DNA of 64,000 bases from Lithobates sylvaticus (lineage: Eukaryota; Chordata; Amphibia; Anura; Ranidae), in assembly GCA_028564925.1 (NCBI GenBank), contig CM053034.1:155965705-156029704 (forward strand), read 5' to 3'. The notes beneath the pieces were generated by a model. The model did not search any database. It was not told where the DNA came from and saw only the letters and a program-made list of their open reading frames with translations. The number at the start of each line of letters is the position of its first letter. Positions within the stretch are counted from its first letter, which is position 1. The translations under genes and the position numbers were made by a program. This document shows positions 10,242 to 21,453 of the stretch, piece after piece.

Positions 10242-10369
10242 ATACAGCAATAAAAGTAAAATGTGGAAAATGGTGGAGCTTTTATAAGTTGCGGGAATGA
10301 AAGTGAGATATGGATGGGGGATGCAAAAGTAAGCAGCTGTGGAAGATGCCTGAACACTTTACTCTGTGT

Positions 10370-10490
10370 GCAGTGCACCCCTGAACTCTGCACTATGTAC
10401 GTAGTGCACCCCTGAACTCTGCACTATGTACGTAGTGCACCCTTGAATTCTGTACGGTGTGTAACCCCCCTGAACTCTGCACATAATGCC
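10370..10490. repeat. 35-bp tandem repeat, about 3.3 units
   Basis: Units of AGTGCACCCCTGAACTCTGC followed by ACTATGTACGT, decaying to the right. Simple tandem repeat. Confidence 0.8.
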
Positions 10491-10598
10491 TCCAGCTGTT
10501 CGAGAAATTTGATCACACCCACTATTTGATGCGGTTTGGAGGGGGGTTTGAGGGGTTGTGGTTCCAGCACCTATTTTCTGAGAAAGAAAGCCCTGTGT

Positions 10599-10605
10599 GT
10601 ATGTA

Positions 10606-10665
<60 letters not shown>
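10599..10665. repeat. (GT)n(TA)n microsatellite
   Basis: Dinucleotide GT run followed by a TA run that abuts the hAT element at 10666. Confidence 0.95.
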
Positions 10666-10668
<3 letters not shown>

Positions 10669-11492
10669 TGATGTAAGTAACTGAGTTAAAATAAACTGAG
10701 TTACCTAACGCAGTTACTTTAGAGGGTAACGAGTAATCTAACTGATTACTTTTCCCCTCATGGTAACTCAGTTCCCATTACTTTGGCTTAGTTACCCCAA
10801 TTACATCTACCGCCACTAGATGGCAGTAGTGTAATTCCGGTGTCCTGCCGAAAAAGTTCCACCGCCGCATAAGGACCCCCTGTACTGCGCAGGCGCAGGG
10901 CTTGTGCAGTACGAAGCACTACGGAGCTTCCGAAAATTGCCGAACCTAAACAGCTCTGAGTGAACTCTACACCACGCAGGTGCAGTTAACATGTAATTGT
11001 ACGAGGCGATGCCGCACGCTTCTGATGCTCGTGCTACTCTGCAAGGGGCGTCTATCGTGTAAGTAAGGGGCGGGTCTAGTATTACTGTAACCAAGGGGCG
11101 CATTTATTATTTTTGTTATATATCGAGCGCTGCCCATTGATTTAACATTCGCCCTCTTCTGTAGCCATCCGCCCCTTACACAATATAATAATAATAGACC
11201 CGCCACTTGCTTACACGCTATAACAGATCTGCCCCTTGGTTAGAGTAATAATAGAGCAGCCCCTTGGTTACACGATATATAACAATAATAATAAATGCGC
11301 CCCTTGCTTACAGTAATACTAGACCCGCCCCTTAGTTGCACGTATAGAATATTTTTAAAAAAAGTCAGTTACTTTGCTGCGTAACTAATTACTTTTCCAA
11401 TGTAGTAACTGAGTTACTAACGCAATTACTTTTTGGGAGAAGTAATTTGTAACTTAACTAATTACTTTTTTAAAGTAAGATGACCAACACTG
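10666..11492. mobile_element. hAT-like element in a TA microsatellite (827 bp)
   Basis: Ends CAGTGATGTAAGTAACTGAG and, on the other strand, CAGTGTTGGTCATCTTAC; flanked by TATATATA on both sides, which fits an 8-bp duplication but is ambiguous in a TA run. The TAACTNNNTTACT-rich termini resemble a hAT group known from fish and frogs. The interior repeats CGCCCCTTG and TAATAATAGACCCGCC blocks in both orientations. It carries a CTCF-like motif at 10813-10828. Confidence 0.65.
10813..10828 (+). promoter_or_regulatory. CTCF-like motif within hAT
   Basis: CCACTAGATGGCAGTA matches the CTCF core on the plus strand. Confidence 0.5.
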
Positions 11493-11643
11493 TATATATA
11501 TATGCATATGCATGTGTGTTTGAGCTTTGGGCTGCACATGCTAATGCAATAGGCTGCACACACCTACGATGAGAATACAAAATGTGCCTAAAGTGAATAA
11601 AAGCCCCAGGTGACGCAGGTCTTAAAATCTAGGGAAACTATAA

Positions 11644-12057
11644 GACCCCTTTCACAGCGAGGGCGTATTGCATTATAGTTAGAAATAGCGCCTGCAATCC
11701 ACCCTCAAACTGATGCTTCATTGTCTGCAGTGTGAAGGCCCGAGGGCTTTCACACTGCAGCGGTGCGCTGGCAAGGCGTCACAAAAAGTCCTGCCAGCAG
11801 CTTCTTTGGAGCGGTGAACTCACCGCTCCTCCAGCGCTGCTCCCCATTGAAATCAATGGGGCAGCGCTGTAATACCGCCGGCAAAACGCTGCTATTGCTG
11901 TGTTTTGCCGGGGGTTTTAACCCTTTTTCGGCCGCCAGCGGGGGGTAAAAGCGCCCCGCTAGCGGCCGAAATGCGCTGAAAATCTGACGGTAAAACGCCG
12001 CTAAAAATAGCAGCGTTTCAGCGCCGACGCTATAGGCGGATCGGTGTGAAAGGGGTC
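11644..12057. mobile_element. Harbinger-type MITE, GACCCCTTTCACA ends (414 bp)
   Basis: Left end GACCCCTTTCACAGCG, right end GGTGTGAAAGGGGTC, flanked by TAA (11641-11643 and 12058-12060). The GC-rich interior contains several nested palindromes (GGCGGAAAACGC-type, CCATTGAAATCAATGG). Relatives with TTTCACAC ends at 51646-51775 and 52250-52632. Confidence 0.7.
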
Positions 12058-12194
12058 TAAATGTCATTATTAGTCTGCACAATTATTAAAGCCAACTCAT
12101 TGATCAGATTGTGTCAGTTAGCTAGACAGTTGATCTGTGATCACACCTGTGAGAGGCAGCACGTGATTGGCTGGAAAAATTTCAAATTTCAAAT

Positions 12195-12461
12195 CTACAG
12201 TCTATTTTTAGCTACAGACAGCAGACTGGTCGGGTCGGTTAGATAACAGACTATGAAATAGACAATAATGGAAAATTCCCTCTGCACAGTTTTTGTGGAC
12301 ACGGGCTTTGGAAGACTGCGATTGAGCTCTGCAGTCACTTTTGCAGCAGTTTTTTTCTTATTCCGGGTCGCAATCCTGCGCAATGTCCTTTTGTCTGTTT
12401 CAGTCAGTTGACCATGTTGACCACGCTTAAAGTTTGTGTAGCGGCAGCTATGCATCTTCAT
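12195..12461 (-). pseudogene. Tc1-like transposase, N-terminal DNA-binding fragment
   Basis: An 88-codon minus-strand frame contains KRGQHGQLTETDKRTLRRIA and TAAKVTAELNRSLPKPVSTK followed by TVQRE, the linker and second helix-turn-helix region of Tc1-like transposases. After about residue 60 the similarity stops and unrelated residues follow to the stop. The catalytic domain is absent and neither terminal repeat is recognisable. An old truncated insertion. Confidence 0.7.
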
Positions 12462-13050
12462 TATATATTAGAGCTAGCTGGGACTCTTACTGAACAGCGA
12501 TACTGCTTGTCAGCTTTGCTTGAGGGGTTTCCCCCTCCCCTTTCTTCTCACAAACAAGACACCCCCTCTGCGCTTTCACCTAGTTCTGGATAGGCAGAGG
12601 TAAGTGAGCCAATCAAGGAAGAACTTTGGGGAGATGAAAACAACTTTGTGAAGTGCAAAGGACTTTGGGAGATGGAGTTCCCAGCAGAGACCTTTTGATT
12701 GAAATCGAACAGCAGAGAACTATTCCCAAGAGGCACTGCTGTATGGAGGAGGTTTTACTAAAAATGTTTTCTGGGAGAAAGGCAGAGCTGCCATGAGGAG
12801 AGAAGAGTCTGGACGTGGGAAGAGAATGTTGCGGCCTTAGATCTGGGGGATCGCACCTGTTACAGCCGGGGAGTCAGCGGTGGGCATCCAGAGCTAAAGG
12901 AAGATTCCGAGGACATCCTCAGATGTCCTGATCAGTGTGTGATGTTCCCCTGAGGAGGTGTCAATTAGACACTCGTAAGGACTGGCACTGCAGCATCTTC
13001 TTCTGAGCCCTAGGCACAGGAGTTTGTGAGAGTTTTTGCCCAATACTCCC
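12462..13050. other. Unclassified non-coding sequence
   Basis: Resembles no other part of the window. The sequence continues beyond the Harbinger nest at 17042, so the host locus was interrupted there. No splice-flanked reading frame is convincing. Confidence 0.4.
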
Positions 13051-13128
13051 TAATGCCCCGTACACACGATCAGAAAATCGTACGGTAAAAAACAATTTCG
13101 AAGCGATAATCGGATCGCTAGTACAGAG

Positions 13129-14479
13129 TAAAGATGAGCCCGGTGTTCGATTCGAACCCATGTTCGAATCGAGCACCGGGTGTTCGCTCGCTCGGCGAGC
13201 CCAGAACTATTGGGGCCGCTCGCATCAAATTCGTGTGATGCGAGCGGCCCCGCAATGCATTGCGACCCGCGCAGTGCAATGCTGGCTGATGATTGGCCAA
13301 GCATGCACTGTGACCCCGCATGCTTGGCCAATCACAGCGCCGGCAGCGAGGAGAGCCATAATTGGCTACAGGCAGGATGCCTGTAGCCAATTATAGCTCA
13401 GGGGCTTTAGTACACGCCCCACGGTATAAGAGGCCGCCGCGCCGGCGGCCTCGCATATTATGTTTCAGACAGTGTCAGCGTGTCAGTGTGCTGCTGACTG
13501 CTGACAATATGTGCTTTATTTCTGGGGATATGTGTGTGCATGCTGTTAGAACAGCATTGCAGTATCACATCTGGGGGGTGTCTATAGGTGGCCTGTGAAG
13601 GAGGGCAGGTTTCCTGTGCTTAGAACTTTCCCTGCAAAAAAGTGTCATTTTTGCAGGAAGAAAGCTATTTAAATCACTCGCGGATAATGAATTGATGGCT
13701 CCTGTAACACAGAGAGCTGTCATTCATTAATAAAAAACAAAAAAAAAAGCGTAGGGGTCCCCCCAAATTCAATAACCAGGCCCTTCAGGTCTGGGATGGA
13801 TATTAAGGGGAACCCCAGCCAAAAAAAAAAGAAAATGGCGTAGGGTCCCCCTCAAAATCCATACCAGACCCTTGAGGTCTGGTATGGATTTTAAGGGGAA
13901 CCCTAGCCAAAAAAAATGGCGTGGGGTCCCCCTCAAAATCCATACCAGACCCTTATCCGAGCACGCAACCTGGCAGGCCGCAGGAAAAGAGGGGGGGACG
14001 AGAGCGGCCCCCCCTCTCGCCTGAACCGTACCAGGCCACATGCCCTCAACATTGGGAGGATGCTTTGGGGGTCTAAGACCCCTAAAGCACCTTGTCCCCA
14101 TGTTGATGAGGACAAGGGCCTCTTCCCCACAACCCTGGCCGGTGGTTGTGGGGGTCTGCGGGCGGGGGGCTTATCGGAATCTGGAAGCCCCCTTTAACAA
14201 GGGGACCCCCAGATCCCGCCCCCCCCCCTGTGTGAAATGGTAAGGGGGTACAAAAGTACCCCTACCATTTCACCAAAAAAGTGGCAAAAATGGTAAAAAT
14301 GACAGGAGACAGTCTTTGACAATTCCTTTATTAAAATCTTCTTTCTTCTTTCTTCATCCTTCGGATTCTTCATCTTCTCCTTCCTTCATCTTCTTCCATC
14401 TTCTTCTTCCATTTTCTTCTTCCTCCGATCCGCTTCTTCTTGCGCTGGTCTTCTCGTCCTTCTCGTCTGGCATCTTCTT

Positions 14480-14510
<31 letters not shown>

Positions 14511-16063
14511 TGTCGGTGTCTCTGTCTCTTCTTGGGCCACTCCGCGCAATGGGAGGCTCCCGCTGTGTGAGGCTCCGCTCCGTCTGACAGGTCTTTTATA
14601 ATGGAGGGCACCTGGTGACCCCGCCCCCTCTGACGCACAGGGACGTCATGGGGAATTCCATGATGGCTTTCCCCATGACGTCAGAGGGGGGCGGGGTCAC
14701 CAGGTGCCCTCCGTTTTAAAAGACCTGTCAGATGGAGCGGAGCCTCACACAGCGGGAGCCTCCCATTGCGCGGAGCGGCCCAAGAAGACACCGACGCCGA
14801 CGGAAGAAGATGCCGGACGAGAAGGACGAGAAGACCAGCGCAAGAGGAAGCGGATCGGAGGAAGAAGAAAATGGAAGAAGAAGATGGAAGAAGATGAAGG
14901 AAGGAGAAGATGAAGAATCCGAAGGATGAAGAAAGAAGAAAGAAGATTTTAATAAAGGAATTGTCAAAGACTGTCTCCTGTCATTTTTACCATTTTTGCC
15001 ACTTTTTTGGTGAAATGCTAGGGGTACTTTTGTACCCCCTTACCATTTCACACAGGGGGGGGGGCGGGATCTGGGGGTCCCCTTGTTAAAGGGGGCTTCC
15101 AGATTCCGATAAGCCCCCCGCCCGCAGACCCCCACAACCACCGGCCAGGGTTGTGGGGAAGAGGCCCTTGTCCTCATCAACATGGGGACAAGGTGCTTTA
15201 GGGGTCTTAGACCCCCAAAGCATCCTCCCAATGTTGAGGGCATGTGGCCTGGTACGGTTCAGGCGAGAGGGGGGGGCGCTCTCGTCCCCCCCTCTTTTCC
15301 TGCGGCCTGCCAGGTTGCGTGCTCGGATAAGGGTCTGGTATGGATTTTGAGGGGGACCCCACGCCATTTTTTTTGGCTAGGGTTCCCCTTAAAATCCATA
15401 CCAGACCTCAAGGGTCTGGTATGGATTTTGAGGGGGACCCTACGCCATTTTTTTTTTTGGCTGGGATCCCCCTTAATATCCATCCCAGACCTGAAGGGGC
15501 TGGTTATTGAATTTGGGGGGACCCCTACGCTTTTTTTTTTTCATTTTTTTATTTTTTTTATTTTTTATCAATGACTTTTTTTTATGAATGAGTTTCAATG
15601 AATCACTGTTCTCTGTGTTACGGGAGCCGTGAATTAACATTAGCCGCGAGTGATTTTAAATAGCTTTTTTACTTTCAAAAATGACACTTTGCGCAGAGAC
15701 AGTTCTAAACACGGGAAACATGCGCCCCTTTACAGGCATACTATAGACACCCCCCAGGTACGAAATTTAAAGGAATATTACACTTTTATTGTTTCAATTT
15801 AAGCATTATTAAAATCACTGCTCCTGAAAAAACGGCCGTTTTTAAAAACATTTTTTGCATTGATACATGTCCCCTGGGGCAGGATCCAGGTCCCCAAACA
15901 CTTTTTATGACATTAACATGCATATTAGCCTTTAAAATTAGCACTTTTAATTTCGAACGTTCGCATCCATTATAACTAATAGGGTTCTAAAGCTCGCACG
16001 GACTTTAGGTCCGTTCGCGGGTTCTGGTGCGAGCCGAACGGGGGGGTGTTCGGCTCATCCCTA
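13129..16063. mobile_element. Fold-back hAT element with a 2.2-kb inverted repeat
   Basis: Terminal repeats TAAAGATGAGCC and TAGGGATGAGCC (right end, minus strand) are flanked by an exact 8-bp duplication GTACAGAG (13121-13128 and 16064-16071), the hAT signature. Between about 13565 and 15765 the element is a near-perfect inverted repeat centred at about 14652, with the central 1.8 kb almost identical between arms. Mirror-image frames on the two strands (for example 13769-14101 minus and 15182-15574 plus) are consequences of that symmetry. The outer left 430 bp has its own palindromes around CCGCATGCTTGGCCAATCA. No transposase is present. Half of the same element recurs at 34464-36062. Confidence 0.85.
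13565..15765. repeat. Long inverted repeat, about 1.1-kb arms
   Basis: Left arm runs from GGGGGGTGTCTATAGG (about 13571) to the centre at 14652; right arm mirrors it to CCTATAGACACCCCCC-like sequence near 15755. Arms include GAAGAAGAAGATG-type trinucleotide stretches and the GCGTAGGGGTCCCCCC block. A transcript would fold into a hairpin of about 1 kb. Confidence 0.85.
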
Positions 16064-16219
16064 GTACAGAGCTTTCCGAGAGCCAATCATGACAGTTCAT
16101 CTGATATTATTCTATCGGATGTGCACGGAAATTTTTTTCATACGATGCCAGATCTTGTGATTTTTGTTTAATCAGTACAGTTATCGTTGGAAAATGCAAT
16201 ACAAATGCATTACAACACA

Positions 16220-16890
16220 CAGGGCCGTTTTTAAGGCAGGGCAAAAGGGGCAGATGCCCTGGGCCCTATCATTGTTGTGGGGCCCAAAGCAGCTGCCTCA
16301 TACTTGCCAACTATCCTGGTTTAAATTCCCTCGTCCCTTGAGGTTTTAGTCCTGTGCTGTGTCACAATATCTCAGTGTGAAGTGCGGCTACTAATGCTGC
16401 CCAGCTCCGCCCTATTGTTGTGTACAGATGACTCACCTACAGACCCTGTATTAACGTGTAAAATACCGGCATTCATATGTAGATAGTGACGGCATTCATA
16501 TGTAAATAGCGGTGATCGGCAGGCATTCATATGTATATCATGCCCCCCATGAGGTCATATCCACAGTAATCTCTAGCACCCAATCAACAAGCAGAAATCA
16601 TGTGCTGTAACCTCTAGTAACTAATCAGTGAGCTGTAATGTGTGCTGTAACCACTAGCAACCAGTCAGTGAGCGGTAATGATACACTGTAACCTCTAGCA
16701 ACCAGTCAGTGAGTGGTAATGATACACTGTGACCTCTGGCTACCAATTGCAATAGCTGCCTGATCTGATTCAGTAAACTGATTTGAGTCTAGCTGCTATT
16801 TATTGTCTCAGAGCAGGTGGAGAGCGAAACTGCATGGGGGGGGGGGGCAAAGTTTTGCCCAGGGTCCAATCAATATTAAAGACAGCCCTG
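16220..16890. mobile_element. hAT element, CAGGGCCGTNTTTAA ends (671 bp)
   Basis: Ends CAGGGCCGTTTTTAAGGC and, on the other strand, CAGGGCTGTCTTTAAT, with an exact 8-bp duplication ACAACACA (16212-16219 and 16891-16898). It lies in the right arm of the Harbinger MITE. The same family is at 60311-61720. The interior has degenerate repeats built on CTAGCAACCAGTCAGTGAG. Confidence 0.85.
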
Positions 16891-17041
16891 ACAACACATG
16901 ACATCACTTCAGATTTTTTTTTTCTGTCGTACAGGAATTTTCGTGACTTTAGTAAACTCATCAGATTCAATCTGAGATTAGTATGCAAAAAAAAACGGAC
17001 GATCATTCGTCCGATAATCTCATCGTGTGTACGGGGCATAA

Positions 17042-17510
17042 GTCAGAACTCTGTATTATCTTTGTCACTCTGCCACTCTTAGTTACACAGAACATTGAGG
17101 CTGTTACACTTTGCCTGGCAGCGAAAGTACTTTCTTACTGCCCCGTAGGATTACAATACTGGTTGCTTATCAAACCCTTTGGATGTGCTGTGTTCACCTC
17201 ATTACTGGAGATCAATAAGTGCTCCACCATAAACTAAAAATCTTAAAAGGCCCTCTCTAAGTTCAGGACATTGGTCAATTATAGGTGGATCCACACTGGG
17301 TGTTGAAGTTAAGCAGGCCTGCTGGGACGGTGATGCTGGGGTGAGGAAAGGATTGACAAACAACGATAAGGTCATTCTTTTACCCTCTTTCTGCCTGGAC
17401 TCATATAGCCCAATTTGTTTGGGGTTGTCAGATGCTTTATTGAATTTAATATTACAGTTTCTTGAATTGTCACTCTCATGCTTTTACCTCTGCTCTGCAG
17501 GCTGTTTTAC
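17042..17510. other. Unclassified non-coding sequence
   Basis: Continuation of the locus interrupted by the Harbinger nest. No gene or repeat boundary recognised. Confidence 0.4.
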
Positions 17511-17978
17511 TTAAAGCGGAGTTCCGCCGTTTTTTTTTTTTTTTTTTTTTAAAAGTCAGCAGCTACAAATACTGCAGCTGCTGACTTCTAAAATATGGAC
17601 ACTTACCTGTCCAGGGCGCCTGCGATGTCGGCCCCCGAAGCTAATCTATCCCTCGGCTGTCGGGTTCTGCCACCGCCATCCTCGGTAAGGGAATCAGGAA
17701 GTACTTCCTGGTTCCCTACTGCGCATGCGCAACTCGCGCTGTGCTATCCCACTGGTCCCTGCTGTTTTCTGGGACCCGTGTGTCTCCCAGAATACAGGGG
17801 GGGGGGGGGAGTGGTGTAGATACCCACGGGTGGCTTGGGTATCTATGCCCAGATGTGGGAGCAAAATATCTGTTTTAGACAGGTATTTGCTCCCCCTGAG
17901 AGGTGCCAAATGTGACAGCGGAGGGGAGGAGGAACCGGAAAAGCGGAAGTTCCATTTTTGGGTGGAACTCCGCTGTAA
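17511..17978. mobile_element. TTAA-bounded element, family A, copy 2
   Basis: Begins TTAAAGCGGAGTTCCGCC and ends GGGTGGAACTCCGCTGTAA. Contains the family's CAGCAGCTACAAATACTGCAG-type palindrome at 17555-17585 and an NRF1-like ACTGCGCATGCGCA at 17718-17731. Confidence 0.75.
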
Positions 17979-18890
17979 TGGAGTCTTCTAAGAGAAGATG
18001 AATTTTACCTTGTTAATTTTCCTGTAACTTTGTCTTTGCATATCTTATTATATCTGCTTACTGCTTTATATTGCTGTTTGTTTTGCCCTGTTTAAGCAAG
18101 CTCACAGTAAAAGTTACTTTCTGATTTCACTATAACCTGTGTCTTTTACTGTGGTATTTACACTACACTACAGCCAGGTGTGTCAGTGGGGTTGAGTCTG
18201 TTCTTGGGGTTGAGAAGGCAGAGTAAAGAACCAACAATATTCAAGTGGCTCCTGCAGGGGTAGCGCTACATGTATATGGCGCCATAACCTTTGATACTGT
18301 ACCCTGTGATACCACAAATAAAATAGCAACTTCAGTCACAGAGGCACCAGATAAGCGGGCACCAACAATTTGCCCTCTTTGAAACTCAGTAAGCTCTGAC
18401 AAGACTCCGTATTACTAGCAGCGCATTCAGTGAATGACGAAAGTGAGGCTACCCACCTGTTAGCTAGGTGTCTCATCATCACACTTATGTTCCTTGCCAA
18501 AGAAAAATATTTTTTATCAAGTTGTTATGTGTAAGGTTCTGCTTTAAAATGACACTAAAGTCAGTTAGTCCCTAACGAATCAGAAACATGTTTCATTACC
18601 TTGCCGCTAACGATTTATATTCTATGTTATTTCGTCTTGTCAACCTCACCAAAATTCCCACCAAATATATTTTATATCGAAATTTCTCGGTTTAATGTTC
18701 TGAGGTGTTATATTTCTGCATATCCTGATGGAAGGACAATTCAGATACTTAATTTCACATTTATAAGCTTTATTGTTCATTGAATGTACTTTCTAAGACA
18801 TTGTCTTGTTACTTGAATAATAATAAAAAAAATATTGAAAGTTAAAATTATACTAAAGTCTTGTTTTTTTCTCCTTTTAAAATCAACAAA
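17979..18890. other. Unclassified AT-rich sequence
   Basis: Mostly AT-rich, with repeat-like GGTTCTGCTTTAAAATGACAC at about 18535. No gene supported. Confidence 0.35.
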
Positions 18891-18892
18891 CA

Positions 18893-19166
18893 TGTTATAC
18901 TTACCTGTTTTTAGTGGTTTTGCACAGAGCAGCGAAGATCCTCCTCTTTTCTGGTCTGTGTGTCCATTCAGATACAGAGCTGCAGCCCAGCCCCCTCTCT
19001 CTCCTCATTGGCTCCCAGATTTTGATTGATGGCAGCGGGAGCCAATGGAGCTTTGTAGTTGTCTCAGCCGAGTCTCTCGTGCAACATCGCTGGATCGAGA
19101 TGGGGCTCAGGTAAGTATTGGGGGGGGCTGAAGGGGCTGCTGCACACAGAATGTTTTTTTTTTATC
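18893..19166. mobile_element. Partial TTAA-bounded element, family D
   Basis: Shares GTTATACTTACCTG, GGTTTTGCACAGAGCAGC and GATCCTCCTCTTTT with 19167-19665 and 47323-47783. The left end is absent. It is followed directly by a second copy. Confidence 0.55.
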
Positions 19167-19665
19167 TTAAAGTGATTGTAAAGGCTCTTTTTTTTTTTTT
19201 TTTTAAATAACAAACAAGTTATACTGACCTACTCTGTGCAGTTGGTTTTGCACAGAGCAGCCAGAATCCTCGTCTTTTCGCCTCCTCTTTGCTGCTCCTG
19301 GCCCCTCCCTCCTATCGAGTGCCCCCATAGCCAGAAGCTTCCTATGGGGGCACTGGAGTCACAGCTCTGTGTGTCCATTCAGACATGGAGCCGGCCCCGC
19401 CCCTCTCTTCCCTGATTGGTGCCGCTGCTGTGTCTCAGCAAATCAGGAGGAGTGTCCAGGATGGCTTAGACATTTGTGGACATTTCTGGAGAGAGATGGG
19501 TCCCAGGTAAGTAATTAGGGGGTGATGGGGTGGCTGCTACACACATGTTTTTTTTATCTTAATACATAGAATGCATTACGATAAAGAAAACCTTCTGCCT
19601 TTACAACTCCTTGAATGCATAGAATGCATTAAGAAAAAAACCTACTGCCTTTACAACCACTTTAA
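19167..19665. mobile_element. TTAA-bounded element, family D, complete
   Basis: Starts TTAAAGTGATTGTAAAGGC and ends GCCTTTACAACCACTTTAA. The last TTAA is shared with the next element. The right part has a small duplication around ATAGAATGCATTAAG. Confidence 0.65.
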
Positions 19666-19895
19666 AGCGGAAGTAAACCCATCGATCTGACAGTTTGAAA
19701 AAACAGTTACATTCCCAGCATGCCGGAAATTCTAACTGTCACATTGGTATCACTCTCAACCAAACTGTCAAACCATCCAATGGCTGGTGTCATAACTGAT
19801 CACATGTGCAGCTTCATGGCAGTTAAAGATTAAACGGAGGCCAAGATGGCAGCTTCCTTGGCTGAAAACGATAGGAGGGTTTACTTCCACTTTAA
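19662..19895. mobile_element. TTAA-bounded element, family B, complete
   Basis: Starts TTAAAGCGGAAGTAAACCC and ends GGGTTTACTTCCACTTTAA, giving terminal inverted repeats of about 19 bp including the target TTAA. It abuts family D head to tail, with both sharing one TTAA. Confidence 0.7.
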
Positions 19896-20920
19896 GGCAG
19901 CTAATTTGTTATGAATGAGCTGCCAATGCACATAACCCTTTTCTTTATCAGCACACCACAACATGCAGTATGTGCATTGTGATGCATTGCAATGTGTTGT
20001 GTGATGTGCTCTGATGTACATGCATTGGGGTGCCGTTCGCAATGCCTGTGAATGGGCCCTAATATTGCTTACAACCTTTGTGTTGCAGTAATGAACGTTG
20101 CCATTCATTCTGAATGGCACCCCAGTGCACATATACAGTGGACCTATACACTGTGTATAACAGACCCCATCACTAAGATGTGAATGCTTTGTACATATTG
20201 CTGCACTGTGATGCCAAAAATACTGCAGGTGCGTTATTACGTATCGAGGTGTGCTGACAGTCTATTCATAGTGAACGTGTTGCCTGCGCACAACGTGCGT
20301 CAATGCACACAAAGGTGTGAGTAGGCCTTTAAAATCTTAGCACTGATTGACTGATCCATAAATGTTATACATTCAGAGTTTTAAGTATCTGAGTTCTCGG
20401 AACCTTCAGATTTATTATTTATAGAAAATAAATGGATATTCAGGTTTCACACGTCATTACAGTTATGTCTGTTGCGGTCTCCAGCCTTCTGGGATGGTTT
20501 TGGGGCCAGATTCACACCTATGTCTTTTAATCAATGGGATGACATGTTGGCACACATCGATGTACATCAATGCTCTAGGATGTGTGTTGACACGCAATAC
20601 AACAGGTTCATGTATTTTCATTGATTTTACGGCTCATTTATACCAATCTTCACGTGAAAACAATTTGTTTAAGCCTGCGGGTTGATGGCCATTCTGTATA
20701 AGTGGTGCTTTACATTTTTATAATTCAAGGCACGATTTTCCTTTTCTTTTTTACTTTATTGAAATGTTGAGAGTGCAAAATCTGGTGATATCTGATATTT
20801 TGGGGCGTATAAAATACCTGGTCAGTTGATGCCCTCCACATTTTCGTCCTCCAGCCGCTACATCACACGACCTGACCCAGTCATGATGTAATGGCCAGAA
20901 GGAGGAGCCATGGAGCAGGG
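19896..20920. other. Unclassified non-coding sequence
   Basis: Contains short GTGCATTG/ATGCATTG-rich stretches (19930-20030) and otherwise no recognised element or gene. Confidence 0.35.
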
Positions 20921-21078
20921 GACCAGGGAGCTGGAGGAACCTCAGAACACAGTTGGGGACCAGGCAGCTGGAGGAACTTCAGAACACAGTTGGGGACCAG
21001 GTAGCTGGAGGAACCTCAGAACACAGTTGGGGACCAGGTAGCTGGAGGAACCTCAGAACACAGTTGGGGACCAGGTAG
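20921..21078. repeat. 37-bp tandem repeat, four units
   Basis: Unit GTAGCTGGAGGAACCTCAGA followed by ACACAGTTGGGGACCAG, repeated four times with one to three differences. Confidence 0.9.
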
Positions 21079-21453
21079 CCAGAATAACCACAGAGTACAG
21101 CAGGAGACTAGTAGCTTACCCACCCCTCCGAACCCCACCGCAAATAGCAGCTGTGCTATCCCTTGATCTGCTGGTCAGCACGGTCACGTGACTGCTCTGA
21201 CCAATTGCCATTGCCAGACGAGCATCGTGATAGATACTTATTCCAGGGCTGTGTATTACAGTGTATTGATTTCTATACTAGCAATATGGGACATGTTTTG
21301 TCAGTAAAAAAATGCTGCGGAAGGTTGGCAACCCTGATCATGGCTGCTATGTGTATGTGTGTGTGTGGTGGGGGGGGGGGGATGTCCAGAATTATATGAT
21401 GTTAGTTCACCCTTTTTTCTGAAAAGGTGAACTTACCCTTTTAAAGAAAAAAT

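Larger units (their letters stand above)
13054..17038. mobile_element. Harbinger-type MITE split by two hAT insertions
   Basis: Ends TGCCCCGTACACACGATC and its complement, flanked by TAA (13051-13053 and 17039-17041). Removing the two insertions (13129-16063 and 16220-16890 plus one copy of each duplication) leaves about 363 bp, matching the 354-bp copy at 1065-1418 block for block (CAGTACAGAGCTTTC, ATCAGTACAGTTRTCGT, ACATGACATCACTTC). It is the oldest layer of this nest. Confidence 0.85.

Noticed and set aside
13769-15574. Mirror-image frames of 90-130 codons
   Set aside because: Identical proteins appear on opposite strands because the element is an inverted repeat; no recognised domain and low-complexity ends.
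17290-17340. Possible 5S rRNA fragment (AAGTTAAGCAGGCCTGCTGG)
   Set aside because: Only a short word resembles the 5S internal region; box A, box C and the rest of the gene do not follow.
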